This document shows, in pieces, positions 1 to 11,468 of a stretch of DNA of 60,105 nt. Position 1 is the first letter of the stretch. Every line of letters begins with the position of its first letter. The notes under the pieces are model-generated. The model was not told where the DNA came from and did no database searches. It was given only the letters and a program-made list of their open reading frames with translations. Source of the stretch: Amphimedon queenslandica (lineage: Eukaryota; Porifera; Demospongiae; Haplosclerida; Niphatidae); the NCBI RefSeq assembly GCF_000090795.2, contig NW_003546749.1:4273-64377 (forward strand), read 5' to 3'. Position numbers and translations under genes: made by a program.

Positions 1-3000
1 GGGTGGGGCTGGTTAATGATGACGACATCATAGATAATAGAGTAATTCATTAGAGTAGTTCATTTACGTTACTCTAATATCTATGACGACATCGACACCT
101 ACCCATATGTACAGCAACGCCCTCGGATTGGGTGTTCCTGAGATATCCTTCGCCCCGGCCCCGGCCCCTCATGTAACAAATACGCCCACAAGGCTAGTAC
201 AAATCTGGCACATGGTCCCATTTGGCCATTTCACTTCAGTGATTCGACTGATTTCACCAAAACACCAACAGACTGAATGGAGAATCACCAACCGTTCTCT
301 GGGCCTGTCTGACTGCTATTGTGTTTGATGGAGACAAGCAATGGGAAAAGAGCAAGAGTGACTGCACTGACTCGGAGTATTGAGAGTGAGCTTAAAGAAG
401 AGGAAGGTGTAACGTTTGACCTGAAATCAGTACTCCATTCTGTTGCCGCAAGACTAGTTTCCTCGGCAGAAGAGGATAAAAGCGTATTTGGGACACTTAC
501 TGCTTGAAGACTTGGTATATTCCAGTATTTCTATTAAAATGAATACTGATCAAGTTGAAAACTTGTCAGAGTAGTATCGAAATATGTCCTTGCTGTACAA
601 TGGAATCCTTCTACTAGTTGTGTCACTGTCACATGACCAGCAGAACCAAAATGCATCAGTCATTGATCATTAAGAATTGTAAGTGTGTGATTAATTAATG
701 TATTATTGAAATTTAATGAATATTAATTAGTGACAATCCCCTGATGTCAAGGTACTAATGTTAATTAAAGTGCTAGTTGAAAGTGACAAGAAATTTTCTT
801 CAAAAGTACATATTACATGATCTCTCTCTACACTGGTATGCAACACATTTGTTACATGTTCATGGGATTTCTTCCATGTATCGCTTTTATTTTATTTCTT
901 TTTTTTATTATTTTTCTTTAGTTTGTTACTCAATGCGTCAAAGACACTGTTGAGGTACAGTTTGCATAATTTTTAATTTATATTATTATTGTTATGTTGT
1001 ATACTCTCCTAGTCATATCCTCTAAATAGAGTGCTTTAATGTGATTGGTTGAAGTCATAGAGCCCCTCCCCTAGTCATGAAGCCTTGTTGCTTTTAATTA
1101 CTGAGTTTTGTGATAACATTCATCCAAGAGTTCATGAAAAAGCAATGAAAGCACTAGTACATTGTAAGTACATATACATTCACATATTATAATGCCTATC
1201 CTTTCTTTACTTGTTCCACTTAGTTTCTTTCCTTTCCTACATGTACATTTGCCATATACTGGTTTATTTTGTAAACCCTTTTCTACCTTGTCTGCTTGTG
1301 TACACATAATTATGATATTATTCATTTTTTTAGTGCTAAGTTTTGCTAATTTTACACTGTTGTAGAAAAGTTTTGTCTGATGATTGGATACCTTCAAAAG
1401 GTGAGCTTGCAATACATTTACATATAACATGCATAGGTCCAAATTTTTTGGTCAAAAATTTTGTCAAATTTGACGAAAGTTCTTGCTTAACGAAATTTTT
1501 AACCGATAAAATATTTTTGCTTCACATGTTTATTATGCGAATTTTTAATAAATATGACGGAAATTGATTTTAACAAGAAATTAAGATATTGACGAAATTT
1601 TTGCTAGGAAAATTTGGAGCTATATGGTATACATGTATAGCTAGTAATTTTGGAAAGGAAGTTTTGTCAAATTTTCAGTTTGCTCGCCAATCGTCAAAAT
1701 TTAACTCACCATTTTGAACTTTTACAATGGCACCTGGCCACAATTTAAACCCACAAATAATCAAAAAATCAAAATATTATCCCGCTAAAATTACTAGTTA
1801 TACAATATCAGGGTTTCCCACCAAATTTGTGCATAGTGTTCATTCGAAAATTCTCCTTTTTATAATTTTACTGATTTATGTACATGCATTAATATGTTGT
1901 TTAGCAAGTTTGAGCTGATTTTGAACAAAATATGATTTTTAAAATCAAAAATCAGTCCAAAGTTTTCTTTACTAGATTACAGGGTTTTGGACCAGATTTT
2001 GCCAAAAATTACTAGAGGAGAATTCTGCATTTTATAATTTTTCTCATTCATTTACATGTTCATAGCAAGTTTGAGCTAATTTAAATCAAAATTGGATTTT
2101 TTGCTAATTTTAAAGGTAGTAAAAGTCAGTCCAAAGTTCCTGTACTATACAGGGTCTTTGCTTTGGTTGGATTCTTTTAATTTGACTAGGAGAGAATTGT
2201 TAATTTTTTGTACTTTTCATTTTTTACATTTTCCTATTCACACATGTATGCATGTACATTTTCTTATGTTATGTAGCATGTTTGAACTGATTCTGAACAA
2301 AATTGGATTATTTTTACAAATTTTTTAATTTTCCCCTAAGCAACGTACATGTACTCTTGTAGTGCTTTTCAGCTCATGAAGCATGCCTTGTGGGAAACCC
2401 TGTATGGTATGAATTATAAGAGTATTAGCAATCATTGTTATTAAGTTACATTTATGTATTGTCATTTCATTTTGTAGAAAGTGTCTTGACATTGTGTCAG
2501 ATTCTGGGTGGGATTATTGATGTCACTATTGGTGGGATAGCTCTTCCAACACTGGGAGCTTCAGTTGCTTTGAACCTGTCACCTGTTAACACCTTGTTTG
2601 ATGAAAACATACATGTAGTTACCATAGGAACAGACTAAGTCTCATGTCTACTACAAATTGTCATGGCTTCTCCGGTAAATTATATGCATGTACATGTACC
2701 TGTACTTGTATGAGAGCACGTTATTATTCACAATGTAGGGAGAGTATATGGTGAAACATTATAGCCTAATATACATTTTGTACATGTACATGTTTATGTT
2801 ACATGTAGCTTAAGTCATTTGAGGCAACCTGCGTTAAGCGTTTGACTTTAATCGTTGACCTACAGTTGAGCTCCTTTTACAATATGACACTAAGCCAACG
2901 TACCTTCATTTTTAAAGTGTGGGCAATTTCACCTTTTGACACATGCTTTCTCTAGAATAGAACCAGATTCTATTCCAGTGTCTACGTAACATCAGGGCTT

Positions 3001-3600
3001 GCATAATATTGTGAACCGGCCTTTGGTTTATAGTATATACACATGTACACCTTCACTATCACAGTAATAGAATAGAGCTATTTCTATCATAATATTGAAT
3101 CACCTTACTATCGAATGAATTAATATCGTGTTCAATTCTTTTTCAATTCTTTTAATTTATGTCACAACTTCGCAAACATTATGATGATAGTAACACACAA
3201 ATTCATGTGCGACACCATCATATTCATGTATGTACATGTCATATAGACATGCTGAACTGGATGGGGGACTCCCTTGCTACAGGCACTTTTCTAAAACTCA
3301 GAAAATTAGAGTGATCCAATTCAAGGACATTATCACAACCACAAGACAGCTCACTTGACCCACAGATACATGTACATGTCTCATGCTGAAAGCAGCAAAG
3401 GACATACCAACCAGACAACCACCAGACAGACACACTCCCTCTCACTCCAGCCTGATAGATACAGGAGACCTCACATTGCAAGTCACAAAGACAAAGATCA
3501 AGACCTCTGCTATTAACCTCCCATTAACTACATGTATTAGCCATTATACTATTGACACTAAGATGGCTTTTTACTTATAACAGTAGAGCTTTGGCCACTT
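1..3600. other. Region without a recognised gene
   Basis: Short ORFs at 83-328 and 319-507 (+) are the most protein-like in this stretch. The second has a basic start and a Glu/Lys-rich helix, but I recognise neither. An imperfect inverted repeat (30-45 against 69-84) lies at the left edge. The rest is AT-rich, with many TACATGTA palindromes and the inverted-repeat element at 1809-2402. I see no other supportable gene. Confidence 0.5.
1809..2402. mobile_element. Old hAT-like MITE with internal tandem repeats
   Basis: The ends form a 13-bp inverted repeat, CAGGGTTTCCCAC against GTGGGAAACCCTG, with a CAGGG start typical of hAT elements. The flanking octamers tacaatat (1801-1808) and tatggtat (2403-2410) match at 5 of 8 positions, as an old target duplication might. 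Inside are about three diverged units of roughly 170-180 bp, each with a 'caagtttgagctgatttt'-like core. Related units occur near 41650-42030, 48000-48480 (inverted) and 53760-54360. There is no coding capacity. Confidence 0.6.
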
Positions 3601-3693
3601 GCTTAATGTGCTGGGAAGTGTGTGGCTATGTTTAGCCATAATTATTCTAACTTTTGGTTTTTGTCAGATATTTCTTTTCACCTCTTAACTTTA

Positions 3694-3885
3694 TCCTCTG
3701 AACAATTACGTCATCATGTATCACTACTACTGGTTCATTACAATCCAAGCAAGCCACTAATCGTATCCTGTGATGATTCACCCTATGGGCTCAGAGTTGC
3801 GTATTGCATTGCCTCAAGATCCCTGCCTTCAGCAGTATTCACAGTTAGAAAAGGAAACACTGGCATTAATGTTGCAGTTGGAAAT
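3694..3885 (+). pseudogene. Ty3/gypsy RNase H fragment
   Basis: The frame reads LVHYNPSKPLIVSCDDSPYG and then IASRSLPSA. These are the start of a Ty3/gypsy RNase H domain (usually 'DASPYGLGAVLSH') and its downstream 'ASRTLSPAE' motif. The stretch normally between them is missing, so the fragment has an internal deletion. No reverse transcriptase, integrase or LTR is visible around it. It is an isolated decayed retrotransposon piece. Confidence 0.7.
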
Positions 3886-4019
3886 TTTATGGCTAATAAC
3901 GATATAATAAATTTTTTATATATTAATTGTGAGGCCACTTACTTCAATTGATTATTCAAAATTGTGACAGTGTTGTAACTATAGCTTATGATAGTGGTAG
4001 GTGTACTATTGCCCTGCAT

Positions 4020-4230
4020 TACCGTTTAAGTGGTTACTTTTGACGGTTGCAAGTTTTGCGAATTTTGTGGATTCCTTCCTGATTTATGAAATAAAATTGA
4101 CAAAAATCAATTTTTAATACCGTACCAGCATGGCATATGTGGTAGAATTCATGAAATTAAAATCTGCGAATTGGAGTTTTAGTAGATTTTGCGAATTATA
4201 GGACCCACGAAAGTTACCAGCTATATGGTA
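4020..4230. mobile_element. MITE, TACCGTA-type inverted repeat
   Basis: The element starts taccgtttaagtggttactttt and ends in the diverged reverse complement of taccatatagctggtaacttt. The interior is AT-rich and non-coding. The ends fit a TA target duplication, as in Tc1/mariner-like elements. Seven further members of this type are listed separately. Confidence 0.6.
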
Positions 4231-5121
4231 CTCTACTACATGTGTATATGACTCATTATCACGTTTGCATCAGCTTTAATCACAACAAACTATTACTGTA
4301 TTTTTTTCTCATAAATTCACTTATTTGCTACTTTATAGAGGCAAATTAGCATCACACATACCAATTATGGTAATTCTTTAAAAAGGAGTCTGGGCTCTTA
4401 TGTCCTACATGACCCAAACTTAGGTCAAATACAAGATGAAAGTATTTAAATACAAATACAGATACTGTAGAAAAACAACAAATACAAATACAAATACTGT
4501 TTGCAGCTTTCTGTTTAAATACAATTACAAATACTTCATCTATGTATTTTAATTACAATTGCAAATACTTTATTCGCAAGTATTTAGACAATTTTGAACT
4601 AGTTTTATTTAATAATAGATCAAATTAACAATGTAAATTGAAAGTCTCTATTAATTATGTATAATGCATGTATAATCAATATTATTTAGGTACATGTATT
4701 GCATTCAATGAGCATTAATGTTTCAAAGTTTTGTCACTGAAACGACATCTTTCAGGATGAAAGACCTTTCCTGCAATGCTAAAAAGCCACCCCACAGGAG
4801 CTGATGATGCTGGAATGCACAAATATTTAGGAACTAGTTTTGCTATACATGAAAATCACTTCTCGTGATTTTTCCAGTAGATAAGAGGGTCATCTTCTTG
4901 AGGCAGACAGGGTGCAGACAAATATTCTTCAATTAATATTTCTAAGTCATCAAGGTTAGAAGATGACGAAGGACCTTGCATTAGATCCTGAAAGAAGCTT
5001 GTAGCACTAGCAGGCTGCTTTTGTCTACACAGGGAGCTGAGGGAAGTGACTCAAGTCAGTTACCTACTTTTGAAGTCATGCCGGATGGGGTAGGGAATTT
5101 ATTTTGAATAGCTCAAGTACT
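4231..5121. other. Non-coding stretch beside the CACTA remnant
   Basis: AT-rich sequence with runs such as 'aaatacaaatac' around 4430-4570. From about 4740 it probably includes decayed 3' sequence of the CACTA element that lies to its right on the minus strand. No gene is supported. Confidence 0.4.
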
Positions 5122-6222
5122 TCATAACTGCAGCAAATTGACCGTCAAAATGACTATACTATCGCTGTTGTTGTGGTTATCTTGTGTAGCATTTGCACTG
5201 AAAAATGTTTCCCCACTCTTTAAAAGTCGGCTATATGCAACTACTCGACGAGTTGTGTTTGGAGGAAGCAGCTCTCTTTCATCATCACTTAACTGTACCA
5301 AATCCCCAATGGCCAACATTTCATGATTTATTTTGAATAGAGTTGCATATCTAGGAATTAATGATACTAATTAGCAAGCCTATAATCATAATAAGAAATA
5401 TACCTGTGATGATGACTAAACATATTATCTAAAAACATTGGGAGAACACTAACATCTAAGTCTTGTAGTACATTGCTTATAGAAGCTTGTACCTGCTGTC
5501 TCTGTAATAATCCTCTGATAAAATGGTAACTATTATAGCATTAAACATTTAATAAACCTGCTTGTCAATGTTGTTTGATCCATGGAATAAATTATTAATC
5601 CACCCATTCATCGATTCAAATTCAAATGCAGAATGTGCCCACAATGGAGCTACATGTAAGTCTCTGACACTATGACAATCATGTGCAATCATGTGTACAT
5701 TCATATTGCAATGCCTTTCTGCAAGATAATTGCTTATCATACATCAATTTTAAAAATGAATATGTAGTACCTCCATACAGGGTTACAAATCCTTGACTAA
5801 AGTCATCAAGCCAGTTTTCAGCCTGCTGGATATCATTTTGAGTGATGCTCTGTTGCAACAGGAACCACAGGGCTCCTGAGAAAAGCATCAAGTACATGTA
5901 CTTCAAGTACCTATCATCAAGCATGCCTTGAAGGACAGGTACATAATAAAAGAAAAGTCAAGCTCTATGTTGAGATGCTATAGAAATTAATATAAAAGTG
6001 TGCCAAAGTATTACTGTGTAATGTACCTTTCCAGTGCAATAAGTCTGTGATACCACAGGGCTTACGCTGTACTTTATGTGGTACTTTGATGTGTTGGATT
6101 CTTTCATCAATCAAGTGGACCTTTAAATGAATTTCATGGCTAGTACCACTGCACTTGCTTGTATTGGTCCATAGAGATAAGAGATAGTTGACTTTTCCAG
6201 AATTGGCCACAACCAACTTCAC
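5122..6222 (-). pseudogene. CACTA/EnSpm (tnp2-type) transposase remnant
   Basis: The C-terminal part of a tnp2-type DNA transposase is readable on the minus strand through consistent splice sites. Exon pieces are 6222 to about 6041 (DERIQHIKVPHKVQRKPCG, then HWK), about 5990-5768 (FFYYVPVLQGMLDDRY, then DDFSQGFVTLYG), 5740-5575 (PLWAHSAFEFESMNG), 5501-5404 (QASISNVLQDLDVSVLPMF) and from about 5347 down (ELLPPNTTRRVVAYSRLL). The order and motifs match the family, including 'GPLWAHSAFPFES'. In the third conserved block a codon that is normally Trp (RAW-LLYY) is TGA at 5958-5960, and the 3' end loses frame. The N-terminal catalytic region was not found. It is an inactive copy. Confidence 0.75.
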
Positions 6223-6329
6223 ATCTGCTCCCTTGGTAGCTTCTCATTGTCTACATTTGTTGTTATACTTTCGTCTTAAAAGCAAGATGTTGTGAAGAAT
6301 AAAACACTGTTTTATTTTGGCAGCATGTT

Positions 6330-7740
6330 GCATGGTTGCTAGTAGCAAGTTGCCTCCTGTATGAAGAGCTACTATGTTTTCATTCCCACTAGGTTGTGAG
6401 AGTGAGCACTCAATACCTAGTTGTTCTTTGTATTGCTCTGTAAAGAATAAAGCATTGCCTTGTCAAAGAAACTTTCTTACATTATCATCATTGAGATAAA
6501 GTTCTTCTTTCAGTCGCATACTTTGTCACTTCCTAATACAACCACATTAATAAGAAATTGTAGGTCTCATACTCACCCTTGTCAATTACTATGCATGTAT
6601 ACTTCTTGTATACAATTTCCTGATTTATTTCAATGGAACATTCTCTGTTCAAAGGAACCCTGTAACTCATGTTCCGGTACCACAATGAGGCCTTTGTCTT
6701 CAAACTCCAAAAGGTAGAATTTTTATTTGTTTTTGTGGCTACAGTTCTTGTTGTCATTGCCCATTGCAGATTGACAAGAACTTAGCTTAGTTGTAAAGTC
6801 TGAAGTTGTAGTGAGTATTTACAGCTCTTACATACAGCAAACATATTTCATATAAGCATGTGTGTTACTGTATGCTTATACTTTATGAAATGCATACATG
6901 TATATTTAAGCATATCAAAATATTGACATATTAAATAATTTGACATTTGTGATGGGTGCATTACAAAATGTACTTCTCTTTACATACCTTATTAAATTTA
7001 ATGGGAGCTTTCCAATCACCATTGTTGATGGTAGGAGGAAGAGGATAATCACCATCAACATCAGTCTTATAGTTACTATGGCAATGATTACAATGGATGC
7101 TAGTTCATCATTCTTTTACTTTTTTTTCTTCTGTTTCTAATTCGTAATGATACACACACTTTTTTCCCATAAAAATGTGTACAATGTAATGTTAAGTGAC
7201 ATTGTTCATTGGAAGAAAATGGAAGCCTCATCCTTCATTGCATTTGCCAATTAAACTGTTGTTTACTCAGTCTGCCTACTTGTGTTTCATGGATGACCTG
7301 TCATTATGTTCTGATTTAAATTTATCAATAACCACTAACCACTTTGATGTTCATGTGGCATGAAAATCATTAGATATGACTATGTACAACCTTATTCACT
7401 GAGGAGTAGAACAACTTTAAACTCAAGAACATGCTCTACTTTTTATGCACATTTTGATTTGGCTTTGTCATCTAACTTTCGATGGCCTTGGATTTTCAAG
7501 TTGGTTATGGTTTCTGGTAGTGCTTTATCAAACTTATTAAGCTTTTCACTATTTCTGTATTTAATTGTTTTTTGTGAGAATGTTAATTTTGAAATAATTA
7601 TACCTGGTTTGCCCTCAATATTTAAAAGAATTATTTTTGGTTTTTCTTGGACCTGAATATCTAAAAGGATCATTTTTGGTTTTTCTTGGAGTTTTGGTGG
7701 GACTGGTTCCTACCTTGATATGGACAACAGACAAGAAAAA
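6330..7740. repeat. Copy A of a dispersed segmental repeat
   Basis: Its left part (about 6330-6800) is similar to about 14640-14950 and 28740-29550. Its right part (about 6900-7720) is similar to about 16200-17040 and 29630-30480. The minus strand keeps short coding-like stretches, such as QEKPKIILLNIEGKP near 7620 and a diverged copy of the VVPEHELQGSFEV exon near 6620-6700. Stops and indels make this copy non-functional. Confidence 0.65.
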
Positions 7741-7922
7741 AGGTTTACAATTAGAACTACATGTACTTTACTAGGAAGGGCCACCTAATCTTTATCTTGT
7801 GTGGTTCAGGAGGATGGACAAGGTTATGCTTTATTCATACTGACATACATGTACAGCTGCAACAGCTACCACAAATCGCTAATATTAATTTAACAGTTGC
7901 CACATCCACAATGCATGATGTC

Positions 7923-7958
7923 TGACATCATTAGTCAGGCTCTTTTAAATATTATAAA
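7923..7958 (+). promoter_or_regulatory. Core promoter of the 8010 gene copy
   Basis: TGACATCA at 7923-7930, a one-base variant of the CRE/ATF site, is followed by TATAAA at 7953-7958, 52 bp before the ATG. The same order and spacing occur before the intact paralogue at 11469. Confidence 0.5.
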
Positions 7959-8009
7959 AGAGAGAGAGAGCTTAGTTAATATTAAACAATCATTACAAAG
8001 AGGATAATA

Positions 8010-9201
8010 ATGCTCTCTCTTCTTATACTAGCTATTGCTTGTCTCCCTCAGTTTATCACTAGTTCTAATCTTGCTCTTACATTTGATGCTGCTAACAATA
8101 CTTGTATTGCAGCCTGTACTACCTGCAGTGATACCAGTAATACTGATCCTATTACTATCTCTAACAAGACTGATGGACTATTGAATGAACTACTCAATAT
8201 TACCAGGAACAATGATCAAGACATTCAAGAAATAAAACAGAAAATGGATGGTATTATTTCTTCTCTCTCTCATATCAAGGAGACTGCTACCTCTAATGCT
8301 GGAGCTATCAATGATATACTGCTACTGGTGGAAGACCTTATCATGTTACACAATGACTCATCTTCCTTCTCTGCTATCCCTACTTCTTGTCAAGAGATTA
8401 AGAACAAACAACCAAACAGTCCTTCTGGTGTATACCTATGATGGAACTAAACATACTTACTGTAATATGGAGGAGCTATGTAGTTCAGGAGGAGGATGGA
8501 CAAGACTAGGATATCTGGATATGACTGATGCTACAGTGAACTGTCCTTCTGGGTTTAGACTGCACCAGTCAGGAGGAGTTAGAGCTTGTGGTAAAGCAAA
8601 ACCAAATGTAGGTAGTTGTACATCAGTTCAATTTCCATCTAATGGTATCAGTTACTCTGAAGTGTGTGGTAGAGTAGTGGGATATCAGTATAATTCACGT
8701 GATGCAGTATATCCAGGTAGATATGATGATGAATCATATGGTAGTGTTATTGATTCTAGTCACACTGATATCAATTCTTATTATGTTGATGGTGTTAGTA
8801 TCACTCGTGGGTCTCCTCGTCAACATGTCTGGACACTAATAGCTGGACTGAATGAAGCTAGTAATTATACTCATAGTAATGATGGTTGTTACAATTGTCC
8901 TTGTTCTCAAGGTAGTCCTCAAAACTCAACTCTTCAGTCTTTCATTGGTAACGACTACTTCTGTGAATCTGGTAATCCTGCTACTGATGGTACGTTTCAA
9001 GCCATTCTCTATGTATCTGATCCATTGTGGGATGGTAAAGGATGTGGTAGTCTTGAAGGAGTTTGTTGTACATCTCGTCCTAGTCTTCCATGGTTCAGTA
9101 AGGTACTAAACGCTACCACTACTGACTATCTAGAGCTGAGAGTTTGTGCAGATTTTGGTGATGATGTTCCTGTTAGCTTTTATGAGTTGTATGTGAAATG
9201 A
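8010..9201 (+). pseudogene. Secreted coiled-coil/fibrinogen-like protein, frameshifted copy A
   Basis: The first ORF (8010-8441) encodes a signal peptide (MLSLLILAIACLPQFITSS), a Cys-rich spacer with N-glycosylation sites (NNT, NKT, NIT) and a coiled coil (heptads through DIQEIKQKMDGIISSLSHI). It then ends at TGA 8439-8441. The second part (to 9201) reads in another frame: GGGWTRLGYLDMTDATVNCP, CGRVVGYQY, GNDYFCESGNP, DPLWDGKGCG, ELRVCADF and ending YELYVK. Compared with the intact paralogue, about 14 nt are missing near 8435, which explains the frame change. The domain resembles fibrinogen-related extracellular domains of sponges and cnidarians, but its ligand is unknown. A truncated 143-residue secreted protein is the most that could be made, unless the deletion is an assembly error. 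Confidence 0.85.
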
Positions 9202-11386
9202 TGAGAAAAGCTAATGAACAGTTTATTCTTTGTAGTTAGTATAACAGTAGATTATTTCAATTGATTATCATTAGTTAATTGTCTTTATACAGACACATAT
9301 TGTTCTTTACCTTTTGTAGAAGATATGTATATTGAGTTTTTTTAATTAATGCATTATTTTTTCCAGTGACAATAGCATCAGCCTAAGCTGTTACTTATTA
9401 GTTAGCATATCAGCAACAGGGTTTTACCTTTACAGGATCCTTATAAAAATGGCCATAACTCCACAACTTTGTGTCATAATCAGCTCAAACTTTGTACATA
9501 GCATAAGGACATTGAAATGTATCAGGAAATGTAATAAAAATTGGTTGTGGTTTTTTAGTCATTACTTTTTGGAAAGAAAGCATAGGCTATAGTACAGTGT
9601 ATTTTTTAAAAATTGGCCATAACTCCAGTATTTCTGTTTGGAATTGGCTCTATTTGAGATTTAGAGTCTTCTTTTAATAAAAGCTCTTTTACATAATGGA
9701 GGAATTACTTTCATGTTCCTGCATTGAGACCAGAAGTGCTATAGATACTAATGGAGTAGCATTAGGCCTAGACGGTGTGGAGAAATGCTGAGAGTTGAAC
9801 TAAGAGCCTCTTTGGGCTATCAAAGAATATCAGTACATGGCATTTTTCTAAATTCGCATCTTTTTTACAACCTGGGGCCGTAGCCCCCAGGTCGTCCTAT
9901 AATTGATTTCACCCACGTGCAATATATATTTGATTGTTTGTTAACACTTACATTTCTTCTATACATGTTGTATTTGAGAAATAACAAACCTTAGCAACCA
10001 CTCGCTCACGCTATGTAAGTGGGTGTGGTCACGGCAAGCAAAATGGCGGTTTGCACATGGGACAAAGTTATGAGCTTTCTAACAGCGAGAGAGCATAGAG
10101 ATACTGTCTAAAGTCTTTTCTGGAAGCATTAGAAGCTAGAGAGAACCTTCATAAGTTTTGATAAGAACCTAGCTGTACTTGCAAGGTGGTGAAAACAATT
10201 ATAGGAATATTTTTACACTGTTACACTTGTTTTAGATAACCATGACTTAATTTTTGCCATAATCAGCTTAAACATTCTACATGACATAAAGACATTAATA
10301 TCAGGATATGTTGTATGAATTAAAACGTGATTTGAGAGCCAATTTTTAATTATAGGTTGGGCTATAATAAATGTCTCTTCTTCTGTATCCATAGTGTGAT
10401 AGTGGGTAGTTCTTAATCTTTTTACTGCGATTTGCCTACTATTAGCAGTTATACCTTCTCTTATAGTACGAAAGTCTCGTTCTGAGTTTTGATTCTGTTT
10501 AACGTTATTATTGTGAAGTCTTTCTTGACACTTGATCTTGAAGTCCACATCATTTATTTGAGATTCTGACCATTTGATTAACTTTATGTTGTTGACAATT
10601 TCTACTCAGAAAGTTTTGATTTCACGATAGTAGTGAACACAATGACAATCAATGTCGCTAAGCCTATCATAAAAAGATGAAAATAAAAATCAAGAGCTGT
10701 AGGACTTACATTTAGTTAGTTCTTGGATCACGATTAATTGAGTTCTCACTCATGCAACATTTTATAGAACTGCACTATTTGCCCAACCCCTTCCTAGAAC
10801 TTGTTTGTGAATTACCGTCTTCATTAATAAACTGAATTATTTCTAAGTTTTTGTTTTAATCTTCAAAATCATTTTAGATAGTGAAGCCTCATTTGCTTTG
10901 TACTTGCTGTCAGTAATATTCTATTATTATCTGTTCAAAATGCAAACTGTATTTAATAGCTTTTTTATCAACCTGCCCTACAGCACACATCGTGTTAGCT
11001 GACAATTGTGCCAGAAAATGATTTAATGCACCAGCAGCGCTATAGAGAGTAGAGGCTCCTATTGTCATCCGCTTATCCTGACCCTCTCACTGTTCATTTG
11101 AGAATTGCAAGGCCAAAACTTAAATATAACTTCGTTGCGCAAAAGTCAGTTTGGATCTGTGATGTACAGTATAGTAATGCTCTGCTTGGTATTATGCAGT
11201 AATTGGCCAATTTTTAAAAATGGCCTGATGAACGTGTACAAACAAACCACTTACCAGGAATGGCTTCACTCATGTGTCAAATTGATTGGCAATTATATGC
11301 CTCAGTAAAAAAAACACAATGAACACAACCACAACAGCTATCACACAGAACTGTCATTAATTTAAGTTACCACAAAGCATCACGTC
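9202..11386. other. Non-coding spacer between secreted-gene copies A and B
   Basis: It contains related repeat pieces with 'ccataactccacaactttgtgtcataatcagctcaaac' style sequence at about 9450-9660 and 10230-10330. A minus-strand ORF of 111 codons (10213-10548) has a polar, coding-like N-terminal half but no recognisable domain. The short ORF at 11105-11308 is not convincing. No gene is called. Confidence 0.4.
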
Positions 11387-11422
11387 TGACGTCATTAGTC
11401 AGGCCCTTATGAATATTATAAA
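11387..11422 (+). promoter_or_regulatory. CRE-like site plus TATA box of the secreted gene
   Basis: A perfect palindromic CRE/ATF consensus TGACGTCA lies at 11387-11394 and TATAAA at 11417-11422, 47 bp before the ATG at 11469. The block is conserved before copy A (TGACATCA, TATAAA) and degraded before copy C. That supports a functional TATA promoter with very short leader. Confidence 0.6.
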
Positions 11423-11468
11423 GGGAGTGAGGAGTAAACAGTAAACAATCATTACAAAGAGGATAATA

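Noticed and set aside
8248..9201. Start of the second ORF of copy A as an independent gene
   Set aside because: Its first ~60 codons are an out-of-frame reading of the coiled-coil region; only the part after about 8437 matches the family.
10213..10548. 111-codon minus-strand ORF
   Set aside because: Polar and coding-like at first, but it runs into a dispersed non-coding repeat and has no recognisable domain.
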